DNA of 60,996 nucleotides from Clostridia bacterium. GTDB taxonomy: Bacteria; Bacillota; Clostridia; Acetivibrionales; DSM-2933. Every line of letters begins with the position of its first letter. Position 1 is the first letter of the stretch. Where the stretch lies: the NCBI GenBank assembly GCA_026418275.1, contig JAOABQ010000062.1, positions 1 to 60,996 of the forward strand, given 5' to 3'. The translations under genes and the position numbers were made by a program. Of the stretch, positions 47,301 through 56,246 are shown one piece after another. The notes below the pieces were generated by a model. The model was given only the letters and a program-made list of their open reading frames with translations. It had not been told where the DNA came from and did no database searches.

Positions 47301-48904
47301 GATAAGCTCCCATAAACCTCAACTTCTACATACTGGTTTGCAGCAATTGTAGTGCTGCCGTTGCTCCAAAGCCTTATATACCGGGCATTGACCGCACCAA
47401 ATGTAATTTCCTTCCCACCGGCAGTTTCTGCATATTCTGCTTGACTTCCGATCCCCTGTCCGGCACTGTTATTTGTATCATTATTAAAAACTGTGGTTAC
47501 ACCACTGCCAAAAGTTGCACTGTTGGATAACTGCCAAATCACATCATGGTATTTTCTCCCATCTTCATAATTGTGCCACACTCTTATTTTATCCACATGA
47601 TAGCTTTGCCCGAAATCAAACTGAATCCATTGAACTCCTGTTCCCACCCTTGCATCATCCCAGTACTCCCGTGTTCCGTTCGTTATAAAAATGATATTAT
47701 CAATGGCAGTGCTTGAAGTGGGCATTTTCCCTAAAACCAGGTTCCCATATCCTGAAGGGCTGGGGCTGGAAGTTGGAGTGGTAGTTGGAGTAGCACTTGG
47801 GGTAGGGGTAGGTGTTGGGGTTGGCATCGAAGTAGATAAGGAAGTGCTGCCGTACACCTCAACTTCAACATAGTGATTCCATATATTTGCCGTACTGCCA
47901 TGGGTCCATAGCCTTACATACCTTGCATTGACGGGGCTAAAAGCAATTTCCTTCCCGCTGCTGGTTTCCACATATTCCGCATGGCTTCCGGCACCTTGTC
48001 CAGCACTGTTGTTTGTGTCATTGTTAAAAACAGTAATCACCCCGCTGCTAAAAGCAGCATTGTTGGAAAGCTGCACTATTACATCCCTGTATGTTCTTCC
48101 GTCCCCATAATAGTGCCATATTTTAATTTTATCCACATTGTAGCTTTGCCCGAAATCATATTGGATCCACTGTGCTCCGGAATCCATTCCGACATAATTC
48201 CATGTATCCAGATTTCCATCTGTGATAGATGCCGCATTGGAAAGGGCAATGGATGAAGCGGCAATTTTGCCCGATATCAGGTTGGTATAGCCGGAAGGTA
48301 TCTGCGTTGGTGTAGGTGTTGGCGTGGTTGTTGCCCCGGGCATTGAAAGTGGAGCCGGATCATTTCCCCAAACCAGGGTTCCCGAAATATAGGCAGGTAC
48401 ATACTGCCAATCGGTAAATTCGATGGCTGAAGAGTGAAAGGAATAATCATTGGTTTGGGTATAATCGGACCAGTCGGCTTTGGCTATTCTGGTATGCACA
48501 TCAACATATGCCCCAGGGGCCAGGTTTCCCGCACCCGACTTAAAACCAATTTCAAGATAATAATCCGCTCCCGATACAGGTGTAGGGAGCTTCACATAAT
48601 TTCCGGCAATATTGGCTGCACCGATTGAGGAGAAATCACAGAAAAAGTTTTGAGGGTATTCATCGTCAATTGTGTAATAATACCTGAGTGTTACCATAGG
48701 AAGGGATATACTGTCGGTTCCCGTATTATAAATCCTCAAATTGGGATACAGGGTGCCGATGGGACTTTCGGTATAGCTGTTGAATATTTGAACCTTTAAG
48801 GACGCCGCAGCATAAGCCCTTTCAACAACTCCCGGATTCATTTCAAAAACAGCCAGCCATATGCAGAAAACCATGATGATACTTTTTTTCATTCTTCCGG
48901 GCAT
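44342..48904 (-). CDS. giant secreted multi-CBM protein at the end of the pilus operon (putative adhesin)
   Basis: 1520 residues. Signal peptide about 1-33. Modules in order: CBM3 (35-185), PTPTPT linker, F5/8-type discoidin domain (205-352), linker, second discoidin (386-532, clear duplicate), a carbohydrate-binding-like beta-sandwich (552-727), linker, LamG/CBM66-like (747-911), another beta module (920-1040), a CBM6/35-like module (1050-1175), PA14 (1187-1325) and an unrecognised C-terminal domain (about 1330-1520). I see no glycoside hydrolase, dockerin, LPxTG or S-layer anchor. GGAGG lies 8 bases before the ATG, 29 bp after the PilX-like gene. An adhesive role for cellulose or plant wall is inference. 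Confidence 0.9.
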   Translation of the reverse strand: MPGRMKKSIIMVFCIWLAVFEMNPGVVERAYAAASLKVQIFNSYTESPIGTLYPNLRIYNTGTDSISLPMVTLRYYYTIDDEYPQNFFCDFSSIGAANIAGNYVKLPTPVSGADYYLEIGFKSGAGNLAPGAYVDVHTRIAKADWSDYTQTNDYSFHSSAIEFTDWQYVPAYISGTLVWGNDPAPLSMPGATTTPTPTPTQIPSGYTNLISGKIAASSIALSNAASITDGNLDTWNYVGMDSGAQWIQYDFGQSYNVDKIKIWHYYGDGRTYRDVIVQLSNNAAFSSGVITVFNNDTNNSAGQGAGSHAEYVETSSGKEIAFSPVNARYVRLWTHGSTANIWNHYVEVEVYGSTSLSTSMPTPTPTPTPSATPTTTPTSSPSPSGYGNLVLGKMPTSSTAIDNIIFITNGTREYWDDARVGTGVQWIQFDFGQSYHVDKIRVWHNYEDGRKYHDVIWQLSNSATFGSGVTTVFNNDTNNSAGQGIGSQAEYAETAGGKEITFGAVNARYIRLWSNGSTTIAANQYVEVEVYGSLSPLAPTPTPTAVPLLGDLFYSGFELGDIEPLWGDTIEGSTHVSGYLSGINPEASIRQEVTYKGSRSLVYSGFDENSAASYCYYKVFDVNIPVSIGTNLSYWIWPQNENGRYAAVDFILTDGSRLRDSAALDTTGKSLHPSTARGTVNTWTQITSNVGQWLNGKTIDRILVAYDQPASTGQYRGYLDEIRIYNGVGVTPTPTQTPVNTPTPTGLIFSDDFNDGDLQGWITSSGLWTNGGSFASGVKSLDNAFLMRSEIGCNFGYEAELTMGSGSEGALIFRCSSDASSGYRLNISPDYGNICIYSLPSYTILGSYNTPISSGVKYPIKLTAVGQNIKVYFNHGSTPVIDIVDSTYTGGLFGFNAYNGTVQFDNVSAYVLTPPSGPGNITSINDNDPAVWYSGAWSYSSVRPYGDIHGDVHYTAGDNDFVQYSFYGTGIAYITEKNNNLGEVDIYIDGSLAKTVNCYSPVRVVKQAVYTNQSLSPGLHTVKAVKKNGQYMVLDAFRFYSGTIENCKSEGEYSLLSGSAAINNNQSGYGGTGFVNSFNTVGAGAEFKVNNGKTGLYHTVLRYSNGSGSGKTASLYVNGSRVKQISLADTGNWNTWAEHEEPVSLAAGNNKITYKIDSGDTGGILLDRLVITTGDPKVYSSPVPGNGSGLKADYFDQTDFTGYKLTRTDGSVDFNWGTGSPHTLLQADTFSVRWTGQIEPKFTESYTFFTQTDDGVRLWVNNQLIIDQWNSLSASEWSGTISLAAGQKYNIKMEYFENTQSASAKLLWMSPGQLKEIIPGTQLSPSSPVRCNFHTVRTPDGNSFVLGDAIPLKMGFQVLMPVENPVISINTDIKKSDGSSSGFLLKEINKNGSVDKSSISIYKNNMLLNPAQFTLAIDPSGGGRKLRIRILTNFSVSDLLEVRYTVRASAKDHVIDTGVGKYLESNGLTGADLKVLLEISEWMYQGTIITTPYTKDRAEDPGEKNAFFADIRIEDSSIID

Positions 48905-48933
48905 TTACAACACCTCCAGCTTTGTATCACTAC

Positions 48934-51294
48934 TTAATCAAGCCCAATTTCCTTCCAGTTGACAATCTTGATGTTTTTTTGCATGATCCTCTGGCTTTGC
49001 AGGGTTTCATCAGGAACTTCAACCGAAAGAAGTCTAAATAATCCGCTTATCAGTGTATCTGCCCCTAGCAAATCATTGACCGCTTGTTCATCGTATGTTA
49101 TATTGGCATCCCCTAAAAAAACAATATTCCCTGAGGCCATCAAAATTCCGGTAAATGTAAAGCCGTTTCTTACATAGATATCCCCATCCACATAGATAAT
49201 TCCTTTCATAACAGGGATGATTTCATTTCCGATTTTCCATTCTTCTCCGTCCTTTACAATTTCCACATCCGTATCCCCATAATACAAAAATCCTTTGTTT
49301 ATCGCAGTGGGGGCAGTATACAGTACATTTTTTTCAATTTTCCCAGGCCCCATAAAGCGGTTAATATCCATATAGCTTGCAATACTTTTTTTTGCGGCCC
49401 CGGTGTAGTCCAGTTTAGGCGCTGTTGGGGAATAATTCACATTCAAAAGATCTTGTACTGCATCATGGTATTTTTTTATACATTCGCTCTGAACCGTGTG
49501 AAATTCAACAGGATCATGAACGGATGAAAAATCATTGATTCCGTATACCAGGTCGTTGGCAAATATGGCACCGTTTGAGTACCCTTTAAGCTTTCCGCTT
49601 TCGGTTAAACCATTTCCGGTGATACGTATATTGCTTGTATTAATATAATTCGAAAAAACCTCATCGTTTTTCCATAGATGCTCCCATATTCCTTTTACAT
49701 GCATGGCCCGCTTACTCATGGGGAAATAGCCTTGCTCATCCGCTTTTCCGTCCAGTAAATTAACCATGGAATAGGACTTATAGAAAGGCGCCGGTGCAGG
49801 GCTCAAATAGGTTCCTGAATGTTCGTCAAACCAAAATAGGGTATTACCCGGATTGGAGGAATCATTCTCCTTAAAGGCATTTACAATTCTTTTACCGGAC
49901 TTGAGTGCAGAAATTCCTGTCATAAAGGGATTTCCATCTCCATTTACATATTGATTTAAGAAAGTACTTCCACCCACATAAACTTCACCCTTCAAATGAA
50001 GGAGTGAATCCCCGTTTACAACAATGCTGCTTGTTCTTCTCGGCTTCAAGCCTTCCGCACTTAAATCCCCCGAGGAACCCGTGCCGCTTCCGTCAATCAT
50101 ATACCCCGCATCTACAAAGCCATAAAACTTGCCGTTGACATTGACTTCCGCCTCGCTTGAATCAATTTGCAGATTGTCCATAGTATAGACATTTTGCAGT
50201 TCCAGCCTTGCGAAGTTTGCCTGCTTTTCCGCCTTAACCGCCCGGGCAAAGGCATCTCCCGTAATGGTGATATCCGAATGGCTTCCCCTGGTCCCGTAGA
50301 GACTATGAATATAGCCGAGTGTGGCTGCGTTTCCGTCGATATGTATGGAGCCGGACGACAAATTCACTGTCTTCTGGGCATCAAATCCCAGCTTGCCGCT
50401 CACAGATTCCACTTCAGGACACATTCCCGCTAAAATACCGCCATATTCAAACCAGCTTGCACTTTGATCCTCTTCATCCTCTACTGAGGGAACTGTGCCA
50501 AAACACAAAACATCCCCCGAGACGTTTACATTTCCTCCCGCAGAAATGATATTTTCCTCCGCTACAACTGCTTTTTTAAGAACGGGTGGCAATCTTTCCG
50601 AAAACTCCTTGTTGTAAACTTTGGTCTTATAAACCGCATTATAGGGCAAAGCTTCGGTCTCAGGCAAAAGACTAAACGTTACCCGAAGCCTTTTTATATA
50701 ATCCTTGTAAACCCCTTTCACCGTAACAACAATTTCCGACCTGCCGCTGTCAAATCCGGCATCCTCAAGGATAACCTTCCCGTTATCCGAAAGGTCCTCC
50801 AAATCATCAGGATTGCTTCCATCCGCAATGTCCTTGTAGGCATAGGGTAAATCAGTGTCTGTGGAGTTTAAAAGACCTCTTTTTTTCTCTAAAGAACCCA
50901 CATCTAAAAATTCCGTATTCAGCCCATTTAAAAACTTTATATTGTAAAATGCTTTAAACCGGCTGTTTACATATTCATTATCGATGGTACCGTTTGCGTC
51001 CCGCACAGCTTCCGGATGATCTTGAAGCAGCAGCTTCACCTCATCCGATGCATATATTTTGGCGGCTTCCTGGATGGCAGCAACCTTTTGGTCAAGCACC
51101 CTGGCAATTTGTTCGACCCCTGCCTCCGCAGTAAAATACGCCCTGTTTGTCTCACTGTAAAAGGTGCTCATATCCAGTTCACTTAATGTAACAGTAATGA
51201 GAGATATGCCAAGCAAAGACATGGTTATCATAATCAGTATAACCATCACAAGCGACGATCCCTTTTGGCTTTTTAAAATTTCTCTTACTGTCAT
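48934..51294 (-). CDS. large PilX-type minor pilin / pilus assembly protein
   Basis: 786 residues from the ATG at 51294 (GGGTGG upstream). The N-terminus is the PilX pattern: short cytoplasmic part ending QKGSSLVMVILIMITMSLLG, one hydrophobic helix and SETNRAYFTAEAGVEQIAR. The large outer part is rich in G/N/S beta-strands (INVSGDVLCFG; ITGDAFARAV; VVNGDSLLHLKGEVYVGG), like a solenoid. It is far longer than the usual 150-250 residues of minor pilins. In pili of this class such proteins help initiate and tip the fibre; that role is inferred. Confidence 0.82.
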   Translation of the reverse strand: MTVREILKSQKGSSLVMVILIMITMSLLGISLITVTLSELDMSTFYSETNRAYFTAEAGVEQIARVLDQKVAAIQEAAKIYASDEVKLLLQDHPEAVRDANGTIDNEYVNSRFKAFYNIKFLNGLNTEFLDVGSLEKKRGLLNSTDTDLPYAYKDIADGSNPDDLEDLSDNGKVILEDAGFDSGRSEIVVTVKGVYKDYIKRLRVTFSLLPETEALPYNAVYKTKVYNKEFSERLPPVLKKAVVAEENIISAGGNVNVSGDVLCFGTVPSVEDEEDQSASWFEYGGILAGMCPEVESVSGKLGFDAQKTVNLSSGSIHIDGNAATLGYIHSLYGTRGSHSDITITGDAFARAVKAEKQANFARLELQNVYTMDNLQIDSSEAEVNVNGKFYGFVDAGYMIDGSGTGSSGDLSAEGLKPRRTSSIVVNGDSLLHLKGEVYVGGSTFLNQYVNGDGNPFMTGISALKSGKRIVNAFKENDSSNPGNTLFWFDEHSGTYLSPAPAPFYKSYSMVNLLDGKADEQGYFPMSKRAMHVKGIWEHLWKNDEVFSNYINTSNIRITGNGLTESGKLKGYSNGAIFANDLVYGINDFSSVHDPVEFHTVQSECIKKYHDAVQDLLNVNYSPTAPKLDYTGAAKKSIASYMDINRFMGPGKIEKNVLYTAPTAINKGFLYYGDTDVEIVKDGEEWKIGNEIIPVMKGIIYVDGDIYVRNGFTFTGILMASGNIVFLGDANITYDEQAVNDLLGADTLISGLFRLLSVEVPDETLQSQRIMQKNIKIVNWKEIGLD

Positions 51295-51306
51295 ATAAAC
51301 CACCCT

Positions 51307-52170
51307 TTATTTCTTTACATAGGAAACCAGCTTTTCCATGATATCTCCGCTATTTTCCACAACAACTTCAACCTCATATAATACATTTAAATATTGTTTT
51401 TCGTTGCTGGTTAGGTTGTTATAAACATAGAAGGTCTTCTTCCCTCTATTCTCCAGGTTCAGCCGCCCATTTCCGTTACCGATGCCTGTTTTATTGTCTA
51501 CAATATAAAAGTACACTTCCCTGTCATCCATAATAGCATCCAGGTCTACCGAGAGATTGAAGTGGCTTTCACTGGTATTATTAAGAAATTGAATCTTGAC
51601 TCTGATGGGTTCATCCGGGCCAATGCCGTTTAGAGCAACCGGAGCCGCTACATTTCCTTCGGTGTAAAACTGGTAGGCGTAAATGCCTGATCCTCCCGAG
51701 AAATCCAGGCAGTAAGCGTTCTCGGTCCCTGTGCCGCCCAATAGATCAAAAGTAAATCCGTTTAGGTTAATATGGGCTTCATCAATTTGACAGTGAATCG
51801 GAAAGTTTAAACTGTCAAGGGAGTTGAATGCATAGGCTGTATTATCGGAAGGCAAGCTTCCGTCTTGAATTTTTCTGATTTTATACTTTACGGTAGTTTG
51901 TCCGTCTTCCAGGTATATCTTAAAATCCGGACTTCCCAGTGCTTCAGCATTTAGGAAACCCGGTTTCGATTTTATTTCTTCCATTGCTTTTTGTGCCAAG
52001 TTGGCTGCATCCAGTTTATCTTTAGATAGTACATTATTTTCGGTGGCTGCAAGAAAGCTGCTTAAAAACGGTACCGTAACAATAACCAAAATCGTGATGG
52101 AAACAAGCAATTCAGTGAGTGTGACTCCCCTATGGTCTTTAACACAATATTGAAATATGTTTCCTTTCAT
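51307..52170 (-). CDS. prepilin-like protein (PilV/PilW type)
   Basis: 287 residues from the ATG at 52170 (GGGGGTGA upstream). A prepilin site HRG/VTLTELLVSI: cleavage after Gly with Glu at +5, followed by a hydrophobic helix (TILVIVTVPFLSSFLAA). The outer part is about 230 residues with NAYCLDFSGGSGIYAYQFYT and has no match I know. A minor pilin; it is in the operon between the PilX-like and PilO-like genes. Confidence 0.85.
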   Translation of the reverse strand: MKGNIFQYCVKDHRGVTLTELLVSITILVIVTVPFLSSFLAATENNVLSKDKLDAANLAQKAMEEIKSKPGFLNAEALGSPDFKIYLEDGQTTVKYKIRKIQDGSLPSDNTAYAFNSLDSLNFPIHCQIDEAHINLNGFTFDLLGGTGTENAYCLDFSGGSGIYAYQFYTEGNVAAPVALNGIGPDEPIRVKIQFLNNTSESHFNLSVDLDAIMDDREVYFYIVDNKTGIGNGNGRLNLENRGKKTFYVYNNLTSNEKQYLNVLYEVEVVVENSGDIMEKLVSYVKK

Positions 52171-52230
52171 TGTGTCACCCCCCACTTTTCAAAATTCCAA
52201 ACTATATAGACCCTCCAAATGGTTTTATAT

Positions 52231-52305
52231 GGATAAATTAAATTTTAACAATATTGAATCAAGGAAATTGAAACGCGATGAAAAAGCTTTATTGCGTTCA
52301 ATATT
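52231..52305. repeat. family B structured repeat, copy 3 (reverse orientation)
   Basis: Its reverse complement reads ATATTGAACGCAATAAAGC and continues TTTCAATTTCCTTGATTCAA, matching copies 1 and 2. It lies inside the pilus operon, between the pilin gene and the PilO-like gene. Confidence 0.75.
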
Positions 52306-52318
52306 GCCTATTTATACT

Positions 52319-53635
52319 TTAGGGTGCATAAATAATCTCAACCTTTTCATTTGGGTTGGTATCCAGCTTCACCCTTGGGTTTGATTTATCCTCGTTAATC
52401 ACTTTCATTTTAAGCTTTTTAGAGGATTTATTGGTTATATGGATATTAATCGAGGATTTATCCTGTTTTGACTTTCTTTCGGTCGAGTCTATCAATACCA
52501 GGATATCCTGTCCCTTCGGCTTGAATTCCGCTGTCTTTGTAAATTCGTGATCCGGAAATGCTTCATGGTCGGTTCTGAATTTGCAGTAAAATTTGCCCGC
52601 CTTTTCTTCAATAAATAATTCCGCTTTTTCCTCTTCCCGGCTGTCGCCGTAGACCATTGGAACACTGAGTCCGTTTAAAGCTCCCGGAACAATACTCTTT
52701 CCTACCATCGTGACAGTCGGGGGCGCCATATTATTTCCATAAGGCATAACCCGGACGGTAAAATCAACCCTCTCCAGTTCCTCTACCGTAATGGGAGGTT
52801 TCTGATCCTGCTGCCCGGCCTTTTCTTCATTAAAGGGTCCTTTGTAATTGGCAAAGGGCCTGAACATATCATCTTTTCCGGTACTTTGAAGGGGTTTCCA
52901 GGCTCCTGCGGAAGCAATGACATAATCTTTGGAATTCTGTTCCATAATGCCGCAAAAGTCCAAAGTCATGTCAATATTTAATACTTCATTTCCACTATTG
53001 GTAATTTGCAATTCCCTGCAAAACACTTTATTCTCCAAACGGGTTACCTGGCTTAAAAATTCCTTCATTTGTTTATTGGTTCCCTTAATATTCATTTTTA
53101 AGCTGACGCTGTAGCCTTTGCCGTTTTGTACTTTATTATCTTCATTTTTTTTCTCATCTTTATTTAAGGCGTGGGACCCGCTCAAGTTCTCCAACATCTT
53201 CTTTAAGTCCTCATTCATGACTTCATTTTGTTCCTGAATTGCCTCACCGCCGCCTTCCCCATTTTCGTCCTTTCCCGAAGACTCTTCATGAATTTTGGCT
53301 ATATCTGAAAAATTATAGTTTTCAATGGTTATACCTGTTTCCCATGCAATATTCCGTACCGATAACAAAATATCCTCGTAGTTTAAAACCGGAGGAAATA
53401 AGGTTCTGATTTTCTTAAGCTTTTCATTGAGAATCTTTAACTTGCTTTCCATACCTTCGACTTTATATTTATACTCCAAATTTTTATTATAGCTGTCATT
53501 ATACTGGGCTATCTCGGTACGGATATTTTTTATTTGCTTTAACTGAGGCCTTAAGAATAAATTGACATATAACGCAGTGAAGAGAATCAGCCCGGTTAAT
53601 GCCAATATTTTCTTTTCCTTTGGGGTAAAATGCAT
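52319..53635 (-). CDS. PilO-like type IV pilus alignment protein with C-terminal extension
   Basis: 438 residues. One N-terminal membrane helix (ILALTGLILFTALYVNLFL) follows the short cytoplasmic start, then a coiled coil (about 30-75) and the ferredoxin-like part (TLFPPVLNYEDILLSVRNIA...SLKMNIKGTNKQMKEFLSQV). PilO pairs with PilN in the inner alignment complex. Residues about 250-438 form an extra domain rich in Lys/Glu that ordinary PilO (about 200 residues) lacks. No PilP or secretin gene is present, as expected in a Gram-positive. Confidence 0.82.
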   Translation of the reverse strand: MHFTPKEKKILALTGLILFTALYVNLFLRPQLKQIKNIRTEIAQYNDSYNKNLEYKYKVEGMESKLKILNEKLKKIRTLFPPVLNYEDILLSVRNIAWETGITIENYNFSDIAKIHEESSGKDENGEGGGEAIQEQNEVMNEDLKKMLENLSGSHALNKDEKKNEDNKVQNGKGYSVSLKMNIKGTNKQMKEFLSQVTRLENKVFCRELQITNSGNEVLNIDMTLDFCGIMEQNSKDYVIASAGAWKPLQSTGKDDMFRPFANYKGPFNEEKAGQQDQKPPITVEELERVDFTVRVMPYGNNMAPPTVTMVGKSIVPGALNGLSVPMVYGDSREEEKAELFIEEKAGKFYCKFRTDHEAFPDHEFTKTAEFKPKGQDILVLIDSTERKSKQDKSSINIHITNKSSKKLKMKVINEDKSNPRVKLDTNPNEKVEIIYAP

Positions 53636-53711
53636 ATTATCACATCCCGCTTATTAAGACTTATGGAACTTTGTTCATTTGTATCTCCAAGACCTCCATT
53701 TTTATCGAAAA

Positions 53712-54314
53712 CTAATGGAGTATGTCCACGTTGATTTCAAAGTTATAATTACTCATTGGCTTTGATACGATTTTATTTCCTTTATTGTCTTTCGCCAAAG
53801 GCTGCCGTTCTCCCAGTTCTTCTGCCTTTTTCACATTTTTTATCATTATACTTTCAAAATAATTGCTTTTCCTAAGCCGGTCCACAAATACAGCAATTTC
53901 ATTCTCTGATTGTGAGACCCCGTTCAAGGTTATTTTTGCACCCGGTTCTCTTTTACTCAACGCAAAATTGTTGATAAAAAGCCCTTCCGGAAGTGAATTT
54001 TCAATTTTTTCTATCGCATCTACCACCTTGACTCCGGAAACATTGATCCGGTCCGCCTCTTTTTCAATCTGTCCGTATAACTCTTCTACATGCTTCATTT
54101 GCTTTTCCACATAATAATAGTCACTTGTCTCCTTCACCTTGTAATCCAGATTTTCTTTTTCACGCAGGAGCTTCATTTTCTGCTGCAGCGGAAAAGCTAC
54201 CGCGGCCACCATCAAAAAAATCGCAGCACAAGTCAATAGCACCATAAGTACCTTTTGTCTTCGTTTTTTACTTTTGAGCTTATAACTCTTAGGTATAAGA
54301 TTTAAGTCTTTCAA
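53712..54314 (-). CDS. PilN-type pilus assembly protein
   Basis: 200 residues. A short cytoplasmic N-terminus MKDLNLIPKSYKLKSKKRRQ (the DLNLIP motif binds PilM), one membrane helix (VLMVLLTCAAIFLMVAAVAF), a coiled coil and an outer ferredoxin-like domain (LPEGLFINNFALS...VSQSENEIAVFVDRLRKSNYF). It is the PilM/PilO partner. Gene order pilM-pilin-pilN-pilO fits. Confidence 0.88.
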   Translation of the reverse strand: MKDLNLIPKSYKLKSKKRRQKVLMVLLTCAAIFLMVAAVAFPLQQKMKLLREKENLDYKVKETSDYYYVEKQMKHVEELYGQIEKEADRINVSGVKVVDAIEKIENSLPEGLFINNFALSKREPGAKITLNGVSQSENEIAVFVDRLRKSNYFESIMIKNVKKAEELGERQPLAKDNKGNKIVSKPMSNYNFEINVDILH

Positions 54315-54432
54315 AATTCCACACTCCAGCCAGCAGTTTCAAAGTCATCATAGAAAAACCTGTTTGCCAATTACCCTATGGTATACAAAATATCGGTGAA
54401 ACCGGTTGAAAATTAATGAAATAGAATTGCTG

Positions 54433-54912
54433 TCATGATTTCGATTTCCGCCTATAGCTGCTGCTTAGGCTTACTTCCTCACTCCGTCCGACCTTTACTT
54501 TCAAGCTGACGGAAACAAGAAAGCTGTCGTAGCCGTCAGGTTTTGTCTCCTCAGCATGAAAGCTTAAAACTTGGACATTTTGATTTTCACTGAGAACCGC
54601 TTCCTCATTTTTAAGGATCTTTTTTTGTAAGGAATGGTATGTATAAATTAATGTATCACTTATTCTCAACGTATTTCCACTATCTTCTACCATGGAATTT
54701 CCATTTTCGCCTTCATTCATTCGAATGTCCCGCATAATCATTTCCATCAATTCTCTCCCCATTTTTTGGGCAAGCATTCTGTCATTCTCCATATAATAAC
54801 TGTTATAGCCTGAGAAAAGTACAAGTAAAAGAGGCGCAGTTATAATGCAGAGAATGGTAACTGCCGTCAGCAGCTCTATTAACGTTGTACCTTTGTTTCC
54901 TAACCGCTTCAT
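54433..54912 (-). CDS. prepilin-like minor pilin
   Basis: 159 residues from the ATG at 54912. The prepilin site KG/TTLIELLTAV (Glu at +5) and a hydrophobic helix (TILCIITAPLLLVLFSGY) are clear. The outer domain is about 110 residues with SDTLIYTYHSL. GAGG lies 11 bases before this ATG; a GTG nine bases earlier is an alternative start. Lies between pilM and pilN, an unusual position for a pilin. Confidence 0.85.
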   Translation of the reverse strand: MKRLGNKGTTLIELLTAVTILCIITAPLLLVLFSGYNSYYMENDRMLAQKMGRELMEMIMRDIRMNEGENGNSMVEDSGNTLRISDTLIYTYHSLQKKILKNEEAVLSENQNVQVLSFHAEETKPDGYDSFLVSVSLKVKVGRSEEVSLSSSYRRKSKS

Positions 54913-54987
54913 AAATTTCACAACCTCAATAATGGTTTTGTAGATCGCCCAATATCAAGTGAATAATCTTTGATTATCTATCGGCTG

Positions 54988-56067
54988 TTACCTTACCAAT
55001 GCACCAATCGCATTCATAAGGTATATAAAATCAGCGTAAAATTCCTTCTCATGCTTCCCCATATAAACAATGTGCTCACTACACGCTAAATATTCAACGG
55101 GTATATTGAAATAGGATTTCAGATAATTCCCCATTCCCAGAAGCTTGCTTCCCCCTCCGCAAATATAAATTTTCTGAATCCGGTTCCCGGTTCCCCGGGT
55201 ATTATAAAACTCGAAAAAACGGTTGACATCCATGATAATATTGTTAACTGACGGTCTTACTATATTGCACAGGCTTATTCTTTCAGAGCTTTCCACATAT
55301 TCTTCATCTTCACTTAACACTTTGATCTTTGCTTTCTTTATCTCTTCCGCTTGTGTCAAATCAATTCCCAGTTCCTTTGAGAGAGCATCATCAAAGTCAC
55401 TGCTTCCGTTTAGCAAAATCCTGCTGAATTTAAGCTTCCCATCACAAAAAATATTGACACCCGAGGTATCCGCTCCAATATCAAGTACTGCAAATTCACC
55501 GGTAGAATCCCAATTTTCTGCTTTCTTTTGGGTATCATCTTTCCCAAACAATAGCTTACACACGCAATTGGCCGGTAAATCAATGGCTTCCATTTCCATC
55601 CGGAGACTTTTTGGGAGTTTCATATATTCCTCTACCTGGTTTACAGGTACAGCAACCAAAAGTACCCTGATTAAATTACCTTCCATGCTTTGAATCTCTT
55701 CCTGTACCTTATAATCCAGTACATAATTCTCCAAAGCAACGGGAAAGTATTGTTGTGCCTCATATTCAAGAATTTTTTCTATCTCATCATCTGTAGATTT
55801 GGGAATTTGAATATCCCGGGTAATGACGCCTGTTCCCGTTATATTTAAAATCATTCTCTTTTCCCTAATTTTATTTTTCTTTAAGACTTCCTTTATCGTA
55901 TTTGTTATTGACTGGAGCTGAATAATCTTACCGTCCTTTATAGCGTTTTCCGGGGTAGGAATAATTTCATACCAATATACTGAGAGCTTTTCCTTTTCCA
56001 GCCCTCCATGTACCATTTTGATATTTTTATTGCCTATATCAATAGAAACATACCTTTTCCTAAACAT
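54988..56067 (-). CDS. PilM-type cytoplasmic actin-like pilus assembly ATPase
   Basis: 359 residues from the ATG at 56067 (CGGAGTGA upstream; the longer frame starts at 56142). The actin-like fold shows phosphate loops YVSIDIGNKNIKMVHG and AVLDIGADTSGVNIF, and the adenosine motif IYICGGGSKLLGMGNYL. It binds the cytoplasmic tail of PilN. No catalytic function is proven for the family. Confidence 0.9.
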   Translation of the reverse strand: MFRKRYVSIDIGNKNIKMVHGGLEKEKLSVYWYEIIPTPENAIKDGKIIQLQSITNTIKEVLKKNKIREKRMILNITGTGVITRDIQIPKSTDDEIEKILEYEAQQYFPVALENYVLDYKVQEEIQSMEGNLIRVLLVAVPVNQVEEYMKLPKSLRMEMEAIDLPANCVCKLLFGKDDTQKKAENWDSTGEFAVLDIGADTSGVNIFCDGKLKFSRILLNGSSDFDDALSKELGIDLTQAEEIKKAKIKVLSEDEEYVESSERISLCNIVRPSVNNIIMDVNRFFEFYNTRGTGNRIQKIYICGGGSKLLGMGNYLKSYFNIPVEYLACSEHIVYMGKHEKEFYADFIYLMNAIGALVR

Positions 56068-56177
56068 AGTATCACTCCGTAAAAAAATCTGTCCTATTAT
56101 GAGATAAAGCCTTTGACTATGGAATGCAGCTTCTTTATTCAAAGCAAATCATCATTATACTCCAACGAAACGAAAAC

Positions 56178-56212
56178 TGGTACAAAGTCGAATTGGGATC
56201 AACCTTGTACCA
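56178..56212 (-). terminator. hairpin between pilA and pilM (partial terminator)
   Basis: TGGTACAA pairs with TTGTACCA across a 19-base loop and, on the minus strand, is followed by GTTTTCGTTTCG. It lies just after the pilA stop inside the operon, so it may lower expression of the downstream genes relative to pilA. Confidence 0.6.
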
Positions 56213-56246
56213 AATTATCCGTTCCGGTTTTTAACGTTCTCTAACT

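Noticed and set aside
44342..48904. Cellulosome component (scaffoldin or dockerin protein)
   Set aside because: CBM3 and PTPTP linkers suggested it, but no cohesin or dockerin calcium-loop repeats are visible.
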